From Henricia sp. BOLD:AAB3569 (lineage: Eukaryota; Echinodermata; Asteroidea; Spinulosida; Echinasteridae), in NCBI GenBank assembly GCA_037783545.1, contig JBBELK010000517.1, positions 682,001 to 746,000 of the forward strand: a DNA stretch of 64,000 nucleotides, read 5' to 3'. How positions within the stretch are numbered: the first letter of the stretch is position 1; each line of letters starts with the position of its first letter. Under the pieces are notes generated by a model that searched no databases, was not told where the DNA came from, and worked only from the letters and a program-made list of their open reading frames with translations. Made by a program: the position numbers and the translations under genes. Shown piece after piece: positions 31,060 through 45,200 of the stretch.

Positions 31060-32642
31060 CTAAGGCATTTTCGGAAGAGTCAATTTTTTGTAAATTTTGT
31101 AAGGACCGTACCTGTCGGCGCCGATGACCCCGGTCCTGGAAAAAAAGAAAGTCCTGAAATCTGCCAAAATGAGTTGGGGATATGCTAAATTTTCATTTAG
31201 GATCATTTCTAAGGCATTTTCGGAAGAGTCAATTTTTTGTAAATTTTTTAAGGACCGGACCTGTCGGCGCCGATGACCCCGGTCCTGGAAAAAAAGAAAG
31301 TCCTGAAATCTGCCAAAATTAGTTGGGGATATGCTCAATTTTCATTTAGGATCATTTCTAAGGCATTTTCGGAAGAGTCAATTTTTTGTAAATTCTGTAA
31401 GGACCGTACCTGTCGGCGCCGATGACCCCGGTCCTGGAAAAACAGAAAGTCCTGAAATCTGCCAAAATGAGTTGGGGATATGCTAAATTTTCATTTAGGA
31501 TCATTTCTAAGGCATTTTCGGAAGAGTCAATTTTTTGTAAATTTTGTAAGGACCGTACCTGTCGGCGCCGATGATCCCGGTTCTGGAAAAAAAGAAAGTC
31601 CTGAAATCTGCCAAAATGAGTTGGGGATATGCTAAATTTTCATTTAGGATCATTTCTAAGGCATTTTCGGAAGAGTCAATTTTTTGTAAATTTTGTAAGG
31701 ACCGTACCTGTCGGCGCCGATGACCCCGGTCCCGGAAAAAAAGAAAGTCCTGAAATCTGCCAAAATGAGTTGGGGATATGCTAAATTTTCATTTAGGATC
31801 ATTTCTAAGGCATTTTCGGAAGAGTAAAATTTTGTAAATTCTGTAAGGACCGTACCTGTCGGCGCCGATGACCCCGGTCCTGGAAAAAAAGAAAGTCCTG
31901 AAATCTGCCAAAATGAGTTGGGGATATGCTAAATTTTCATTTAGGATCATTTCTAAGGCATTTTCGGAAGAGTCAATTTTTTGTAAATTCTGTAAGGACC
32001 GTACCTGTCGGCGCCGATGACCCCGGTCCCGGAAAAAAAGAAAGTCCTGAAATCTGCCAAAATGAGTTGGGGATATGCTAAATTTTCATTTAGGATCATT
32101 TCTAAGGCATTTTCGGAAGAGTAAATTTTTTGTAAATTTTGTAAGGACCGTACCTGTCGGCGCCGATGACCCCGGTTCCGGAAAAAAAGAAAGTCCTGAA
32201 ATCTGCCAAAATGAGTTGGGGATATGCTAAATTTTCATTTAGGATAATTTCTAAGGCATTTTCGGAAGAGTCAATTTTTTGTAAATTTTGTAAGGACCGT
32301 ACCTGTCGGCGCCGATGACCCCGGTCCCGGAAAAAAAGAAAGTCCTGAAATCTGCCAAAATGAGTTGGGGATATGCTAAATTTTCATTTAGGATCATTTC
32401 TAAGGCATTTTCGGAAGAGTAAATTTTTTGTAAATTTTGTAAGGACCGGACCTTTAGGCGCCGATGACCCCGGTCCTGGAAAAAAAGAAAGTCCTGAAAT
32501 CTGCCAAAATTAGTTGGGGATATGCTCAATTTTCATTTAGGATCATTTCTAAGGCATTTTCGGAAGAGTCAATTTTTTGTAAATTCTGTAAGGACCGTAC
32601 CTGTCGGCGCCGATGACCCCGGTCCTGGAAAAACAGAAAGTC
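31060..32642. repeat. Satellite sub-block with 8-mer higher-order period
   Basis: Marker variants (GGACCGGACC followed one monomer later by GGAAAAACAG) recur 1191 bases apart, which is 8 monomers less one base. Confidence 0.7.
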
Positions 32643-32759
32643 CTGAAATCTGCCAAAATGAGTTGGGGATATGCTCAATTTTCATTTAGGATCATTTCTA
32701 AGGCATTTTTGGAAGAGTCAATTTTTTGTAAATTCTGTAAGGACCGTACCTGTCGGCGC

Positions 32760-35460
32760 CGATGACCCCGGTCCTGGAAAAAAAGAAAGTCCTGAAATCT
32801 GCCAAAATGAGTTGGGGATATGCTAAATTTTCATTTAGGATCATTTCTAAGGCATTTTCGGAAGAGTCAATTTTTTGTAAATTCTGTAAGGACCGTACCT
32901 GTCGGCGCCGATGACCCCAATCGTGGAAAAAAAGAAAGTCCTGAAATCTGCCAAAATGAGTTGGGGATATGCTAAATTTTCATTTAGGATCATTTCTAAG
33001 GCATTTTCGGAAGAGTCAATTTTTTGTAAATTCTGTAAGGACCGTACCTGTCGGCGCCGATGACCCCGGTCCTGGAAAAAAAGAAAGTCCTGAAATCTGC
33101 CAAAATGAGTTGGGGATATGCTAAATTTTCATTTAGGATCATTTCTAAGGCATTTTCGGAAGAGTCAATTTTTTGTAAATTTTGTAAGGACCGTACCTGT
33201 CGGCGCCGATGACCCCGGTTCTGGAAAAAAAGAAAGTCCTGAAATCTGCCAAAATGAGTTGGGGATATGCTAAATTTTCATTTAGGATCATTTCTAAGGC
33301 ATTTTCGGAAGAGTCAATTTTTTGTAAATTTTGTAAGGACCGTACCTGTCGGCGCCGATGACCCCGGTCCCGGAAAAAAAGAAAGTCCTGAAATCTGCCA
33401 AAATGAGTTGGGGATATGCTAAATTTTCATTTAGGATCATTTCCTAAGGCATTTTCGGAAGAGTAAAATTTTGTAAATTCTGTAAGGACCGTACCTGTCG
33501 GCGCCGATGACCCCGGTCCTGGAAAAAAAGAAAGTCCTGAAATCTGCCAAAATGAGTTGGGGATATGCTAAATTTTCATTTAGGATCATTTCTAAGGCAT
33601 TTTCGGAAGAGTCAATTTTTTGTAAATTTTGTAAGGACCGTACCTGTCGGCGCCGATGACCCCGGTTCCGGAAAAAAAGAAAGTCCTGAAATCTGCCAAA
33701 ATGAGTTGGGGATATGCTAAATTTTCATTTAGGATCATTTCTAAGGCATTTTCGGAAGAGTCAATTTTTTGTAAATTCTGTAAGGACCGTACCTGTCGGC
33801 ACCGATGACCCCGGTCGTGGAAAAAAAGAAAGTCCTGAAATCTGCCAAAATTAGTTGGGGATATGCTAAATTTTCATTTAGGATCATTTCTAAGGCATTT
33901 TCGGAAGAGTAAATTTTTTGTAAATTTTGTAAGGACCGTACCTGTCGGCGCCGATGACCCCGGTCCTGGAAAAAAAAAAGTCCTGAAATCTGCCAAAATG
34001 AGTTGGGGATATGCTAAATTTTCATTTAGGATCATTTCTAAGGCATTTTCGGAAGAGTCAATTTTTTGTAAATTCTGTAAGGACCATACCTGTCGGCGCC
34101 GATGACCCCGGTCCTGGAAAAAAAGAAAGTCCTGAAATCTGCCAAAATGAGTTGGGGATATGCTAAATTTTCATTTAGGATCATTTCTAAGGCATTTTCG
34201 GAAGAGTCAATTTTTTGTAAATTCTGTAAGGACCGTACCTGTCGGCGCCGATGACCCCAATCGTGGAAAAAAAGAAAGTCCTGAAATCTGCCAAAATGAG
34301 TTGGGGATATGCTAAATTTTCATTTAGGATCATTTCTAAGGCATTTTTGGAAGAGTCAATTTTTTGTAAATTCTGTAAGGACCGTACCTGTCGGCGCCGA
34401 TGACCCCGGTCCTGGAAAAAAAGAAAGTCCTGAAATCTGCCAAAATGAGTTGGGGATATGCTAAATTTTCATTTAGGATCATTTCTAAGGCATTTTCGGA
34501 AGAGTCAATTTTTTGTAAATTTTGTAAGGACCGTACCTGTCGGCGCCGATGACCCCGGTTCTGGAAAAAAAGAAAGTCCTGAAATCTGCCAAAATGAGTT
34601 GGGGATATGCTAAATTTTCATTTAGGATCATTTCTAAGGCATTTTCGGAAGAGTCAATTTTTTGTAAATTTTGTAAGGACCGTACCTGTCGGCGCCGATG
34701 ACCCCGGTCCCGGAAAAAAAGAAAGTCCTGAAATCTGCCAAAATGAGTTGGGGATATGCTAAATTTTCATTTAGGATCATTTCCTAAGGCATTTTCGGAA
34801 GAGTAAAATTTTGTAAATTCTGTAAGGACCGTACCTGTCGGCGCCGATGACCCCGGTCCTGGAAAAAAAGAAAGTCCTGAAATCTGCCAAAATGAGTTGG
34901 GGATATGCTAAATTTTCATTTAGGATCATTTCTAAGGCATTTTCGGAAGAGTCAATTTTTTGTAAATTTTGTAAGGACCGTACCTGTCGGCGCCGATGAC
35001 CCCGGTTCCGGAAAAAAAGAAAGTCCTGAAATCTGCCAAAATGAGTTGGGGATATGCTAAATTTTCATTTAGGATCATTTCTAAGGCATTTTCGGAAGAG
35101 TCAATTTTTTGTAAATTCTGTAAGGACCGTACCTGTCGGCACCGATGACCCCGGTCGTGGAAAAAAAGAAAGTCCTGAAATCTGCCAAAATGAGTTGGGG
35201 ATATGCTAAATTTTCATTTAGGATCATTTCTAAGGCATTTTCGGAAGAGTCAATTTTTTGTAAATTTTGTAAGGACCGTACCTGTCGGCGCCGATGACCC
35301 CGGTCCTGGAAAAAAAAAAGTCCTGAAATCTGCCAAAATGAGTTGGGGATATGCTAAATTTTCATTTAGGATCATTTCTAAGGCATTTTCGGAAGAGTCA
35401 ATTTTTTGTAAATTCTGTAAGGACCATACCTGTCGGCGCCGATGACCCCGGTCCTGGAAA
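32760..35460. repeat. Satellite sub-block: two 9-mer units of 1340 bp
   Basis: The rare CCCCAATCGTGG variant occurs at 32915 and 34255, the GGCACCG variant at 33800 and 35140, and the shortened A-run variant in between, all offset by 1340 bases. Two nearly identical 9-monomer units. Confidence 0.85.
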
Positions 35461-37379
35461 AAAAGAAAGTCCTGAAATCTGCCAAAATGAGTTGGGGATA
35501 TGCTAAATTTTCATTTAGGATCATTTCTAAGGCATTTTCGGAAGAGTCAATTTTTTGTAAATTTTGTAAGGACCGTACCTGTCGGCACCGATGACCCCGG
35601 TCGTGGAAAAAAAGAAAGTCCTGAAATCTGCCAAAATGAGTTGGGGATATGCTAAATTTTCATTTAGGATCATTTCTAAGGCATTTTCGGAAGAGTAAAT
35701 TTTTTGTAAATTTTGTAAGGACCGTACCTGTCGGCGCCGATGACCCCGGTTCTGGAAAAAAAGAAAGTCCTGAAATCTGCCAAAATGAGTTGGGGATATG
35801 CTAAATTTTCATTTAGGATCATTTCTAAGGCATTTTTGGAAGAGTCAATTTTTTGTAAATTCTGTAAGGACCGTACCTGTCGGCGCCGATGACCCCGGTC
35901 CTGGAAAAAAAGAAAGTCCTGAAATCTGCCAAAATGAGTTGGGGATATGCTAAATTTTCATTTAGGATCATTTCTAAGGCATTTTCGGAAGAGTCAATTT
36001 TTTGTAAATTCTGTAAGGACCATACCTGTCGGCGCCGATGACCCCGGTCCTGGAAAAAAAGAAAGTCCTGAAATCTGCCAAAATGAGTTGGGGATATGCT
36101 AAATTTTCATTTAGGATCATTTCTAAGGCATTTTTGGAAGAGTCAATTTTTTGTAAATTCTGTAAGGACCGTACCTGTCGGCGCCGATGACCCCGGTCCT
36201 GGAAAAAAAGAAAGTCCTGAAATCTGCCAAAATGAGTTGGGGATATGCTAAATTTTCATTTAGGATCATTTCTAAGGCATTTTCGGAAGAGTCAATTTTT
36301 TGTAAATTCTGTAAGGACCATACCTGTCGGCGCCGATGACCCCGGTCCTGGAAAAAAAGAAAGTCCTGAAATCTGCCAAAATGAGTTGGGGATATGCTAA
36401 ATTTTCATTTAGGATCATTTCTAAGGCATTTTCGGAAGAGTCAATTTTTTGTAAATTTTGTAAGGACCGTACCTGTCGGCGCCGATGACCCCGGTTCCGG
36501 AAAAAAAGAAAGTCCTGAAATCTGCCAAAATGAGTTGGGGATATGCTAAATTTTCATTTAGGATCATTTCTAAGGCATTTTCGGAAGAGTCAATTTTTTG
36601 TAAATTCTGTAAGGACCGTACCTGTCGGCACCGATGACCCCGGTCGTGGAAAAAAAGAAAGTCCTGAAATCTGCCAAAATGAGTTGGGGATATGCTAAAT
36701 TTTCATTTAGGATCATTTCTAAGGCATTTTCGGAAGAGTAAATTTTTTGTAAATTTTGTAAGGACCGTACCTGTCGGCGCCGATGACCCCGGTTCTGGAA
36801 AAAAAGAAAGTCCTGAAATCTGCCAAAATGAGTTGGGGATATGCTAAATTTTCATTTAGGATCATTTCTAAGGCATTTTTGGAAGAGTCAATTTTTTGTA
36901 AATTCTGTAAGGACCGTACCTGTCGGCGCCGATGACCCCGGTCCTGGAAAAAAAGAAAGTCCTGAAATCTGCCAAAATGAGTTGGGGATATGCTAAATTT
37001 TCATTTAGGATCATTTCTAAGGCTTTTTCGGAAGAGTCAATTTTTTGTAAATTCTGTAAGGACCGTACCTGTCGGCGCCGATGACCCCGGTCGTGGAAAA
37101 AAAGAAAGTCCTGAAATCTGCCAAAATGAGTTGGGGATATGCTAAATTTTCATTTAGGATCATTTCTAAGGCATTTTCGGAAGAGTCAATTTTTTGTAAA
37201 TTCTGTAAGGACCGTACCTGTCGGCGCCGATGACCCCGGTCGTGGAAAAAAAGAAAGTCCTGAAATCTGCCAAAATGAGTTGGGGATATGCTAAATTTTC
37301 ATTTAGGATCATTTCTAAGGCATTTTCGGAAGAGTCAATTTTTTGTAAATTTTGTAAGGACCGTACCTGTCGGCGCCGA

Positions 37380-40300
37380 TGACCCCGGTTCTGGAAAAAA
37401 AGAAAGTCCTGAAATCTGCCAAAATGAGTTGGGGCTATGCTAAATTTTCATTTAGGATCATTTCTAAGGCATTTTTGGAAGAGTCAATTTTTTGTAAATT
37501 CTGTAAGGACCGTACCTGTCGGCGCCGATGACCCCGGTCCTGGAAAAAAATAAAGTCCTGAAATCTGCCAAAATGAGTTGGGGATATGCTAAATTTTCAT
37601 TTAGGATCATTTCCTAAGGCATTTTCGGAAGAGTCAATTTTTTGTAAATTTTGTAAGGACCGTACCTGTCGGCGCCGATGACCCCGGTTCTGGGAAAAAA
37701 AGAAAGTCCTGAAATCTGCCAAAATGAGTTGGGGATATGCTAAATTTTCATTTAGGATCATTTCTAAGGCATTTTCGGAAGAGTAAAATTTTGTAAATTC
37801 TGTAAGGACCGTACCTGTCGGCGCCGATGACCCCGGTTCTGGAAAAAAAGAAAGTCCTGAAATCTGCCAAAATGAGTTGGGGATATGCTAAATTTTCATT
37901 TAGGATCATTTCTAAGGCATTTTCGGAAGAGTCAATTTTTTGTAAATTTTGTAAGGACCGTACATGTCGGCGCCGATGACCCCGGTCCCGGAAAAAAAGA
38001 AAGTCCTGAAATCTGTCAAAATGAGTTGGGGATATGCTAAATTTTCATTTAGGATCATTTCTAAGGCATTTTTGGAAGAGTCAATTTTTTTGTAAATTCT
38101 GTAAGGACCGTACCTCTCGGCGCCGATGACCCCGGTCCTGGAAAAAAAGAAAGTCCTGAAATCTGCCAAAATGAGTTGGGGATATGCTAAATTTTCATTT
38201 AGGATCATTTCTAAGGCTTTTTCGGAAGAGTAAATTTTTTGTAAATTCTGTAAGGACCGTACCTGTCGGCACCGATGACCCCGGTCGTGGAAAAAAAGAA
38301 AGTCCTGAAATCTGCCAAAATGAGTTGGGGATATGCTAAATTTTCATTTAGGATCATTTCTATGGCATTTTCGGAAGAGTCAATTTTTTGTAAATTCTGT
38401 AAGGACCGTACCTGTCGGTGCCGATGACCCCGGTCCTGGAAAAAAAGAAAGTCCTGAAATCTGCCAAAATGAGTTGGGGATATGCTAAATTTTCATTTAG
38501 GATCATTTCTAAGGCATTTTCGGAAGAGTCAATTTTTTGTAAATTCTGTAAGGACCGGACCTGTCGGCGCCGATGACCCCGGTCCCGGAAAAAAAGAAAG
38601 TCCTGAAATCTGCCAAAATGAGTTGGGGATATGCTAAATTTTCATTTAGGATCATTTCTAAGGCATTTTCGGAAGAGTCAATTTTTTGTAAATTTTGTAA
38701 GGACCGTACCTGTCGGCGCCGATGATCCCGGTTCTGGAAAAAAAGAAAGTCCTGAAATCTGCCAAAATGAGTTGGGGATATGCTAAATTTTCATTCAGGA
38801 TCATTTCTAAGGCATTTTCGGAAGAGTCAATTTTTTGTAAATTTTGTAAGGACCGTACCTGTCGGCGCCGATGACCCCGGTCCCGGAAAAAAAGAAAGTC
38901 CTGAAATCTGCCAAAATGAGTTGGGGATATGCTAAATTTTCATTTAGGATCATTTCTAAGGCATTTTCGGAAGAGTCAATTTTTTGTAAATTTTGTAAGG
39001 ACCGTACCTGTCGGCGCCGATGACCCCGGTCCCGGAAAAAAAGAAAGTCCTGAAATCTGCCAAAATGAGTTGGGGATATGCTAAATTTTCATTTAGGATC
39101 ATTTCTAAGGCATTTTCGGAAGAGTCAATTTTTTGTAAATTCTGTAAGGACCGTACCTGTCGGCGCCGATGACCCCGGTTCTGGAAAAAAAGAAAGTCCT
39201 GAAATCTGCCAAAATGAGTTGGGGATATGCTAAATTTTCATTTAGGATATTTCTAAGGCATTTTCGGAAGAGTCAATTTTTTGTAAATTCTGTAAGGACC
39301 GTACCTGTCGGCGCCGATGACCCCGGTCGTGGAAAAAAAGAAAGTCCTGAAATCTGCCAAAATGAGTTGGGGATATGCTAAATTTTCATTTAGGATCATT
39401 TCTAAGGCATTTTCGGAAGAGTCAATTTTTTGTAAATTTTGTAAGGACCGTACCTGTCGGCGCCGATGACCCCGGTTCTGGAAAAAAAGAAAGTCCTGAA
39501 ATCTGCCAAAATGAGTTGGGGCTATGCTAAATTTTCATTTAGGATCATTTCTAAGGCATTTTTGGAAGAGTCAATTTTTTGTAAATTCTGTAAGGACCGT
39601 ACCTGTCGGCGCCGATGACCCCGGTCCTGGAAAAAAATAAAGTCCTGAAATCTGCCAAAATGAGTTGGGGATATGCTAAATTTTCATTTAGGATCATTTC
39701 CTAAGGCATTTTCGGAAGAGTCAATTTTTTGTAAATTTTGTAAGGACCGTACCTGTCGGCGCCGATGACCCCGGTTCTGGGAAAAAAAGAAAGTCCTGAA
39801 ATCTGCCAAAATGAGTTGGGGATATGCTAAATTTTCATTTAGGATCATTTCTAAGGCATTTTCGGAAGAGTAAAATTTTGTAAATTCTGTAAGGACCGTA
39901 CCTGTCGGCGCCGATGACCCCGGTTCTGGAAAAAAAGAAAGTCCTGAAATCTGCCAAAATGAGTTGGGGATATGCTAAATTTTCATTTAGGATCATTTCT
40001 AAGGCATTTTCGGAAGAGTCAATTTTTTGTAAATTTTGTAAGGACCGTACATGTCGGCGCCGATGACCCCGGTCCCGGAAAAAAAGAAAGTCCTGAAATC
40101 TGCCAAAATGAGTTGGGGATATGCTAAATTTTCATTTAGGATCATTTCTAAGGCATTTTTGGAAGAGTCAATTTTTTTGTAAATTCTGTAAGGACCGTAC
40201 CTCTCGGCGCCGATGACCCCGGTCCTGGAAAAAAAGAAAGTCCTGAAATCTGCCAAAATGAGTTGGGGATATGCTAAATTTTCATTTAGGATCATTTCTA

Positions 40301-41550
40301 AGGCTTTTTCGGAAGAGTCAATTTTTTGTAAATTCTGTAAGGACCGTACCTGTCGGCACCGATGACCCCGGTCGTGGAAAAAAAGAAAGTCCTGAAATCT
40401 GCCAAAATGAGTTGGGGATATGCTAAATTTTCATTTAGGATCATTTCTATGGCATTTTCGGAAGAGTCAATTTTTTGTCAATTTTGTAAGGACCGTACCT
40501 GTCGGCGCCGATGACCCCGGTTCTGGAAAAAAATTAAGTCCTGAAATCTGCCAAAATGAGTTGGGGCTATGCTAAATTTTCATTTAGGATCATTTCTAAG
40601 GCATTTTTGGAAGAGTCAATTTTTTGTAAATTCTGTAAGGACCGTACCTGTCGGTGCCGATGACCCCGGTCCTGGAAAAAAAGAAAGTCCTGAAATCTGC
40701 CAAAATGAGTTGGGGATATGCTAAATTTTCATTTAGGATCATTTCTAAGGCATTTTCGGAAGAGTCAATTTTTTGTAAATTCTGTAAGGACCGGACCTGT
40801 CGGCGCCGATGACCCCGGTCCCGGAAAAAAAGAAAGTCCTGAAATCTGCCAAAATGAGTTGGGGATATGCTAAATTTTCATTTAGGATCATTTCTAAGGC
40901 ATTTTCGGAAGAGTCAATTTTTTGTAAATTCTGTAAGGACCGTACCTGTCGGCGCCGATGACCCCGGTCCCGGAAAAAAAGAAAGTCCTGAAATCTGCCA
41001 AAATGAGTTGGGGATATGCTAAATTTTCATTTAGGATCATTTCTAAGGCATTTTCGGAAGAGTCAATTTTTTGTAAATTTTGTAAGGACCGTACCTGTCG
41101 GCGCCGATGATCCCGGTTCTGGAAAAAAAGAAAGTCCTGAAATCTGCCAAAATGAGTTGGGGATATGCTAAATTTTCATTCAGGATCATTTCTAAGGCAT
41201 TTTCGGAAGAGTCAATTTTTTGTAAATTTTGTAAGGACCGTACCTGTCGGCGCCGATGACCCCGGTCCCGGAAAAAAAGAAAGTCCTGAAATCTGCCAAA
41301 ATGAGTTGGGGATATGCTAAATTTTCATTTAGGATCATTTCTAAGGCATTTTCGGAAGAGTCAATTTTTTGTAAATTTTGTAAGGACCGTACCTGTCGGC
41401 GCCGATGACCCCGGTCCCGGAAAAAAAGAAAGTCCTGAAATCTGCCAAAATGAGTTGGGGATATGCTAAATTTTCATTTAGGATCATTTCTAAGGCATTT
41501 TCGGAAGAGTCAATTTTTTGTAAATTCTGTAAGGACCGTACCTGTCGGCG
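37380..41550. repeat. Satellite sub-block: 14-mer units of 2087 bp
   Basis: The rare TACATGTCGG variant and the one-base-longer T run near 38088 are each repeated 2087 bases later; GGCACCG occurs at 38270 and 40357, the same offset. The two units differ by a few point changes and a small replaced stretch near 40480-40640. Confidence 0.8.
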
Positions 41551-42677
41551 CCGATGACCCCGGTCCTGGAAAAAAAAAAAGTCCTGAAATCTGCCAAAAT
41601 GAGTTGGGGATATGCTAAATTTTCATTTAGGATCATTACTAAGGCATTTTCGGAAGAGTCAATTTTTTGTAAATTTTGTAAGGACCGTACCTGTCGGCGC
41701 CGATGATCCCGGTTCCGGAAAAAAAGAAAGTCCTGAAATCTGCCAAAATGAGTTGGGGATATGCTAAATTTTCATTCAGGATCATTTCTAAGGCATTTTC
41801 GGAAGAGTCAATTTTTTGTAAATTTTGTAAGGACCGTACCTGTCGGCGCCGATGACCCCGGTCCCGGAAAAAAAGAAAGTCCTGAAATCTGCCAAAATGA
41901 GTTGGGGATATGCTAAATTTTCATTTAGGATCATTTCTAAGGCATTTTCGGAAGAGTCAATTTTTTGTAAATTTTGTAAGGACCGTACCTGTCGGCGCCG
42001 ATGACCCCGGTCCCGGAAAAAAAGAAAGTCCTGAAATCTGCCAAAATGAGTTGGGGATATGCTAAATTTTCATTTAGGATCATTTCTAAGGCATTTTCGG
42101 AAGAGTAAAATTTTGTAAATTCTGTAAGGACCGTACCTGTCGGCGCCGATGACCCCGGTCCTGGAAAAAAAGAAAGTCCTGAAATCTGCCAAAATGAGTT
42201 GGGGATATGCTAAATTTTCATTTAGGATCATTTCTAAGGCATTTTCGGAAGAGTCAATTTTTTGTAAATTCTGTAAGGACCGTACCTGTCGGCGCCGATG
42301 ACCCCGGTCCCGGAAAAAAAGAAAGTCCTGAAATCTGCCAAAATGAGTTGGGGATATGCTAAATTTTCATTTAGGATCATTTCTAAGGCATTTTCGGAAG
42401 AGTCAATTTTTTGTAAATTTTGTAAGGACCGGTGTCGGCGCCGATGACCCCGGTCCTGGAAAAAAAGAAAGTCCTGAAATCTGCCAAAATGAGTTGGGGA
42501 TATGCTAAATTTTCATTTAGGATCATTTCTAAGGCATTTTCGGAAGAGTCAATTTTTTGTAAATTCTGTAAGGACCGTACCTGTCGGCGCCGATGACCCC
42601 GGTCCCGGAAAAAAAGAAAGTCCTGAAATCTGCCAAAATGAGTTGGGGATATGCTAAATTTTCATTTAGGATCATTT

Positions 42678-45200
42678 CTAAGGCATTTTCGGAAGAGTCA
42701 ATTTTTTGTAAATTTTGTAAGGACCGTACCTGTCGGCGCCGATGACCCCGGTCCTGGAAAAAAAGAAAGTCCTGAAATCTGCCAAAATGAGTTGGGGATA
42801 TGCTAAATTTTCATTTAGGATCATTTCTAAGGCATTTTCGGAAGAGTCAATTTTTTGTAAATTTTGTAAGGACCGGACCTGTCGGCGCCGATGACCCCGG
42901 TCCCGGAAAAAAAGAAAGTCCTGAAATCTGCCAAAATTAGTTGGGGATATGCTCAATTTTCATTTAGGATCATTTCTAAGGCATTTTCGGAAGAGTCAAT
43001 TTTTTGTAAATTCTGTAAGGACCGTACCTGTCGGCGCCGATGACCCCGGTCCTGGAAAAACAGAAAGTCCTGAAATCTGCCAAAATGAGTTGGGGATATG
43101 CTAAATTTTCATATAGGATCATTTCTAAGGCATTTTCGGAAGAGTCAATTTTTTGTAAATTTTGTAAGGACCGTACCTGTCGGCGCCGATGATCCCGGTT
43201 CCGGAAAAAAAGAAAGTCCTGAAATCTGCCAAAATGAGTTGGGGATATGCTAAATTTTCATTCAGGATCATTTCTAAGGCATTTTCGGAAGAGTCAATTT
43301 TTTGTAAATTTTGTAAGGACCGTACCTGTCGGCGCCGATGACCCCGGTCCCGGAAAAAAAGAAAGTCCTGAAATCTGCCAAAATGAGTTGGGGATATGCT
43401 AAATTTTCATTTAGGATCATTTCTAAGGCATTTTCGGAAGAGTCAATTTTTTGTAAATTTTGTAAGGACCGTACCTGTCGGCGCCGATGACCCCGGTCCC
43501 GGAAAAAAAGAAAGTCCTGAAATCTGCCAAAATGAGTTGGGGATATGCTAAATTTTCATTTAGGATCATTTCTAAGGCATTTTCGGAAGAGTAAAATTTT
43601 GTAAATTCTGTAAGGACCGTACCTGTCGGCGCCGATGACCCCGGTCCTGGAAAAACAGAAAGTCCTGAAATCTGCCAAAATGAGTTGGGGATATGCTAAA
43701 TTTTCATTTAGGATCATTTCTAAGGCATTTTCGGAAGAGTCAATTTTTTGTAAATTTTGTAAGGACCGTACCTGTCGGCGCCGATGATCCCGGTTCCGGA
43801 AAAAAAGAAAGTCCTGAAATCTGCCAAAATGAGTTGGGGATATGCTAAATTTTCATTCAGGATCATTTCTAAGGCATTTTCGGAAGAGTCAATTTTTTGT
43901 AAATTCTGTAAGGACCGTACCTGTCGGCGCCGATGACCCCGGTCCCGGAAAAAAAGAAAGTCCTGAAATCTGCCAAAATGAGTTGGGGATATGCTAAATT
44001 TTCATTTAGGATCATTTCTAAGGCATTTTCGGAAGAGTCAATTTTTTGTAAATTTTGTAAGGACCGTACCTGTCGGCGCCGATGACCCCGGTCCTGGAAA
44101 AAAAGAAAGTCCTGAAATCTGCCAAAATGAGTTGGGGATATGCTAAATTTTCATTTAGGATCATTTCTAAGGCATTTTCGGAAGAGTCAATTTTTTGTAA
44201 ATTTTGTAAGGACCGGACCTGTCGGCGCCGATGACCCCGGTCCCGGAAAAAAAGAAAGTCCTGAAATCTGCCAAAATTAGTTGGGGATATGCTCAATTTT
44301 CATTTAGGATCATTTCTAAGGCATTTTCGGAAGAGTCAATTTTTTGTAAATTCTGTAAGGACCGTACCTGTCGGCGCCGATGACCCCGGTCCTGGAAAAA
44401 CAGAAAGTCCTGAAATCTGCCAAAATGAGTTGGGGATATGCTAAATTTTCATATAGGATCATTTCTAAGGCATTTTCGGAAGAGTCAATTTTTTGTAAAT
44501 TTTGTAAGGACCGTACCTGTCGGCGCCGATGATCCCGGTTCCGGAAAAAAAGAAAGTCCTGAAATCTGCCAAAATGAGTTGGGGATATGCTAAATTTTCA
44601 TTCAGGATCATTTCTAAGGCATTTTCGGAAGAGTCAATTTTTTGTAAATTCTGTAAGGACCGTACCTGTCGGCGCCGATGACCCCGGTCCCGGAAAAAAA
44701 GAAAGTCCTGAAATCTGCCAAAATGAGTTGGGGATATGCTAAATTTTCATTTAGGATCATTTCTAAGGCATTTTCGGAAGAGTCAATTTTTTGTAAATTT
44801 TGTAAGGACCGTACCTGTCGGCGCCGATGACCCCGGTCCTGGAAAAAAAGAAAGTCCTGAAATCTGCCAAAATGAGTTGGGGATATGCTAAATTTTCATT
44901 TAGGATCATTTCTAAGGCATTTTCGGAAGAGTCAATTTTTTGTAAATTTTGTAAGGACCGGACCTGTCGGCGCCGATGACCCCGGTCCCGGAAAAAAAGA
45001 AAGTCCTGAAATCTGCCAAAATTAGTTGGGGATATGCTCAATTTTCATTTAGGATCATTTCTAAGGCATTTTCGGAAGAGTCAATTTTTTGTAAATTCTG
45101 TAAGGACCGTACCTGTCGGCGCCGATGACCCCGGTCCTGGAAAAACAGAAAGTCCTGAAATCTGCCAAAATGAGTTGGGGATATGCTAAATTTTCATATA
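42678..45200. repeat. Satellite sub-block with 1340 and 745 bp units
   Basis: A characteristic two-monomer variant pair begins at 42678, 44018 and 44763: offsets of 1340 (9 monomers less one base) and 745 (5 monomers). Confidence 0.75.
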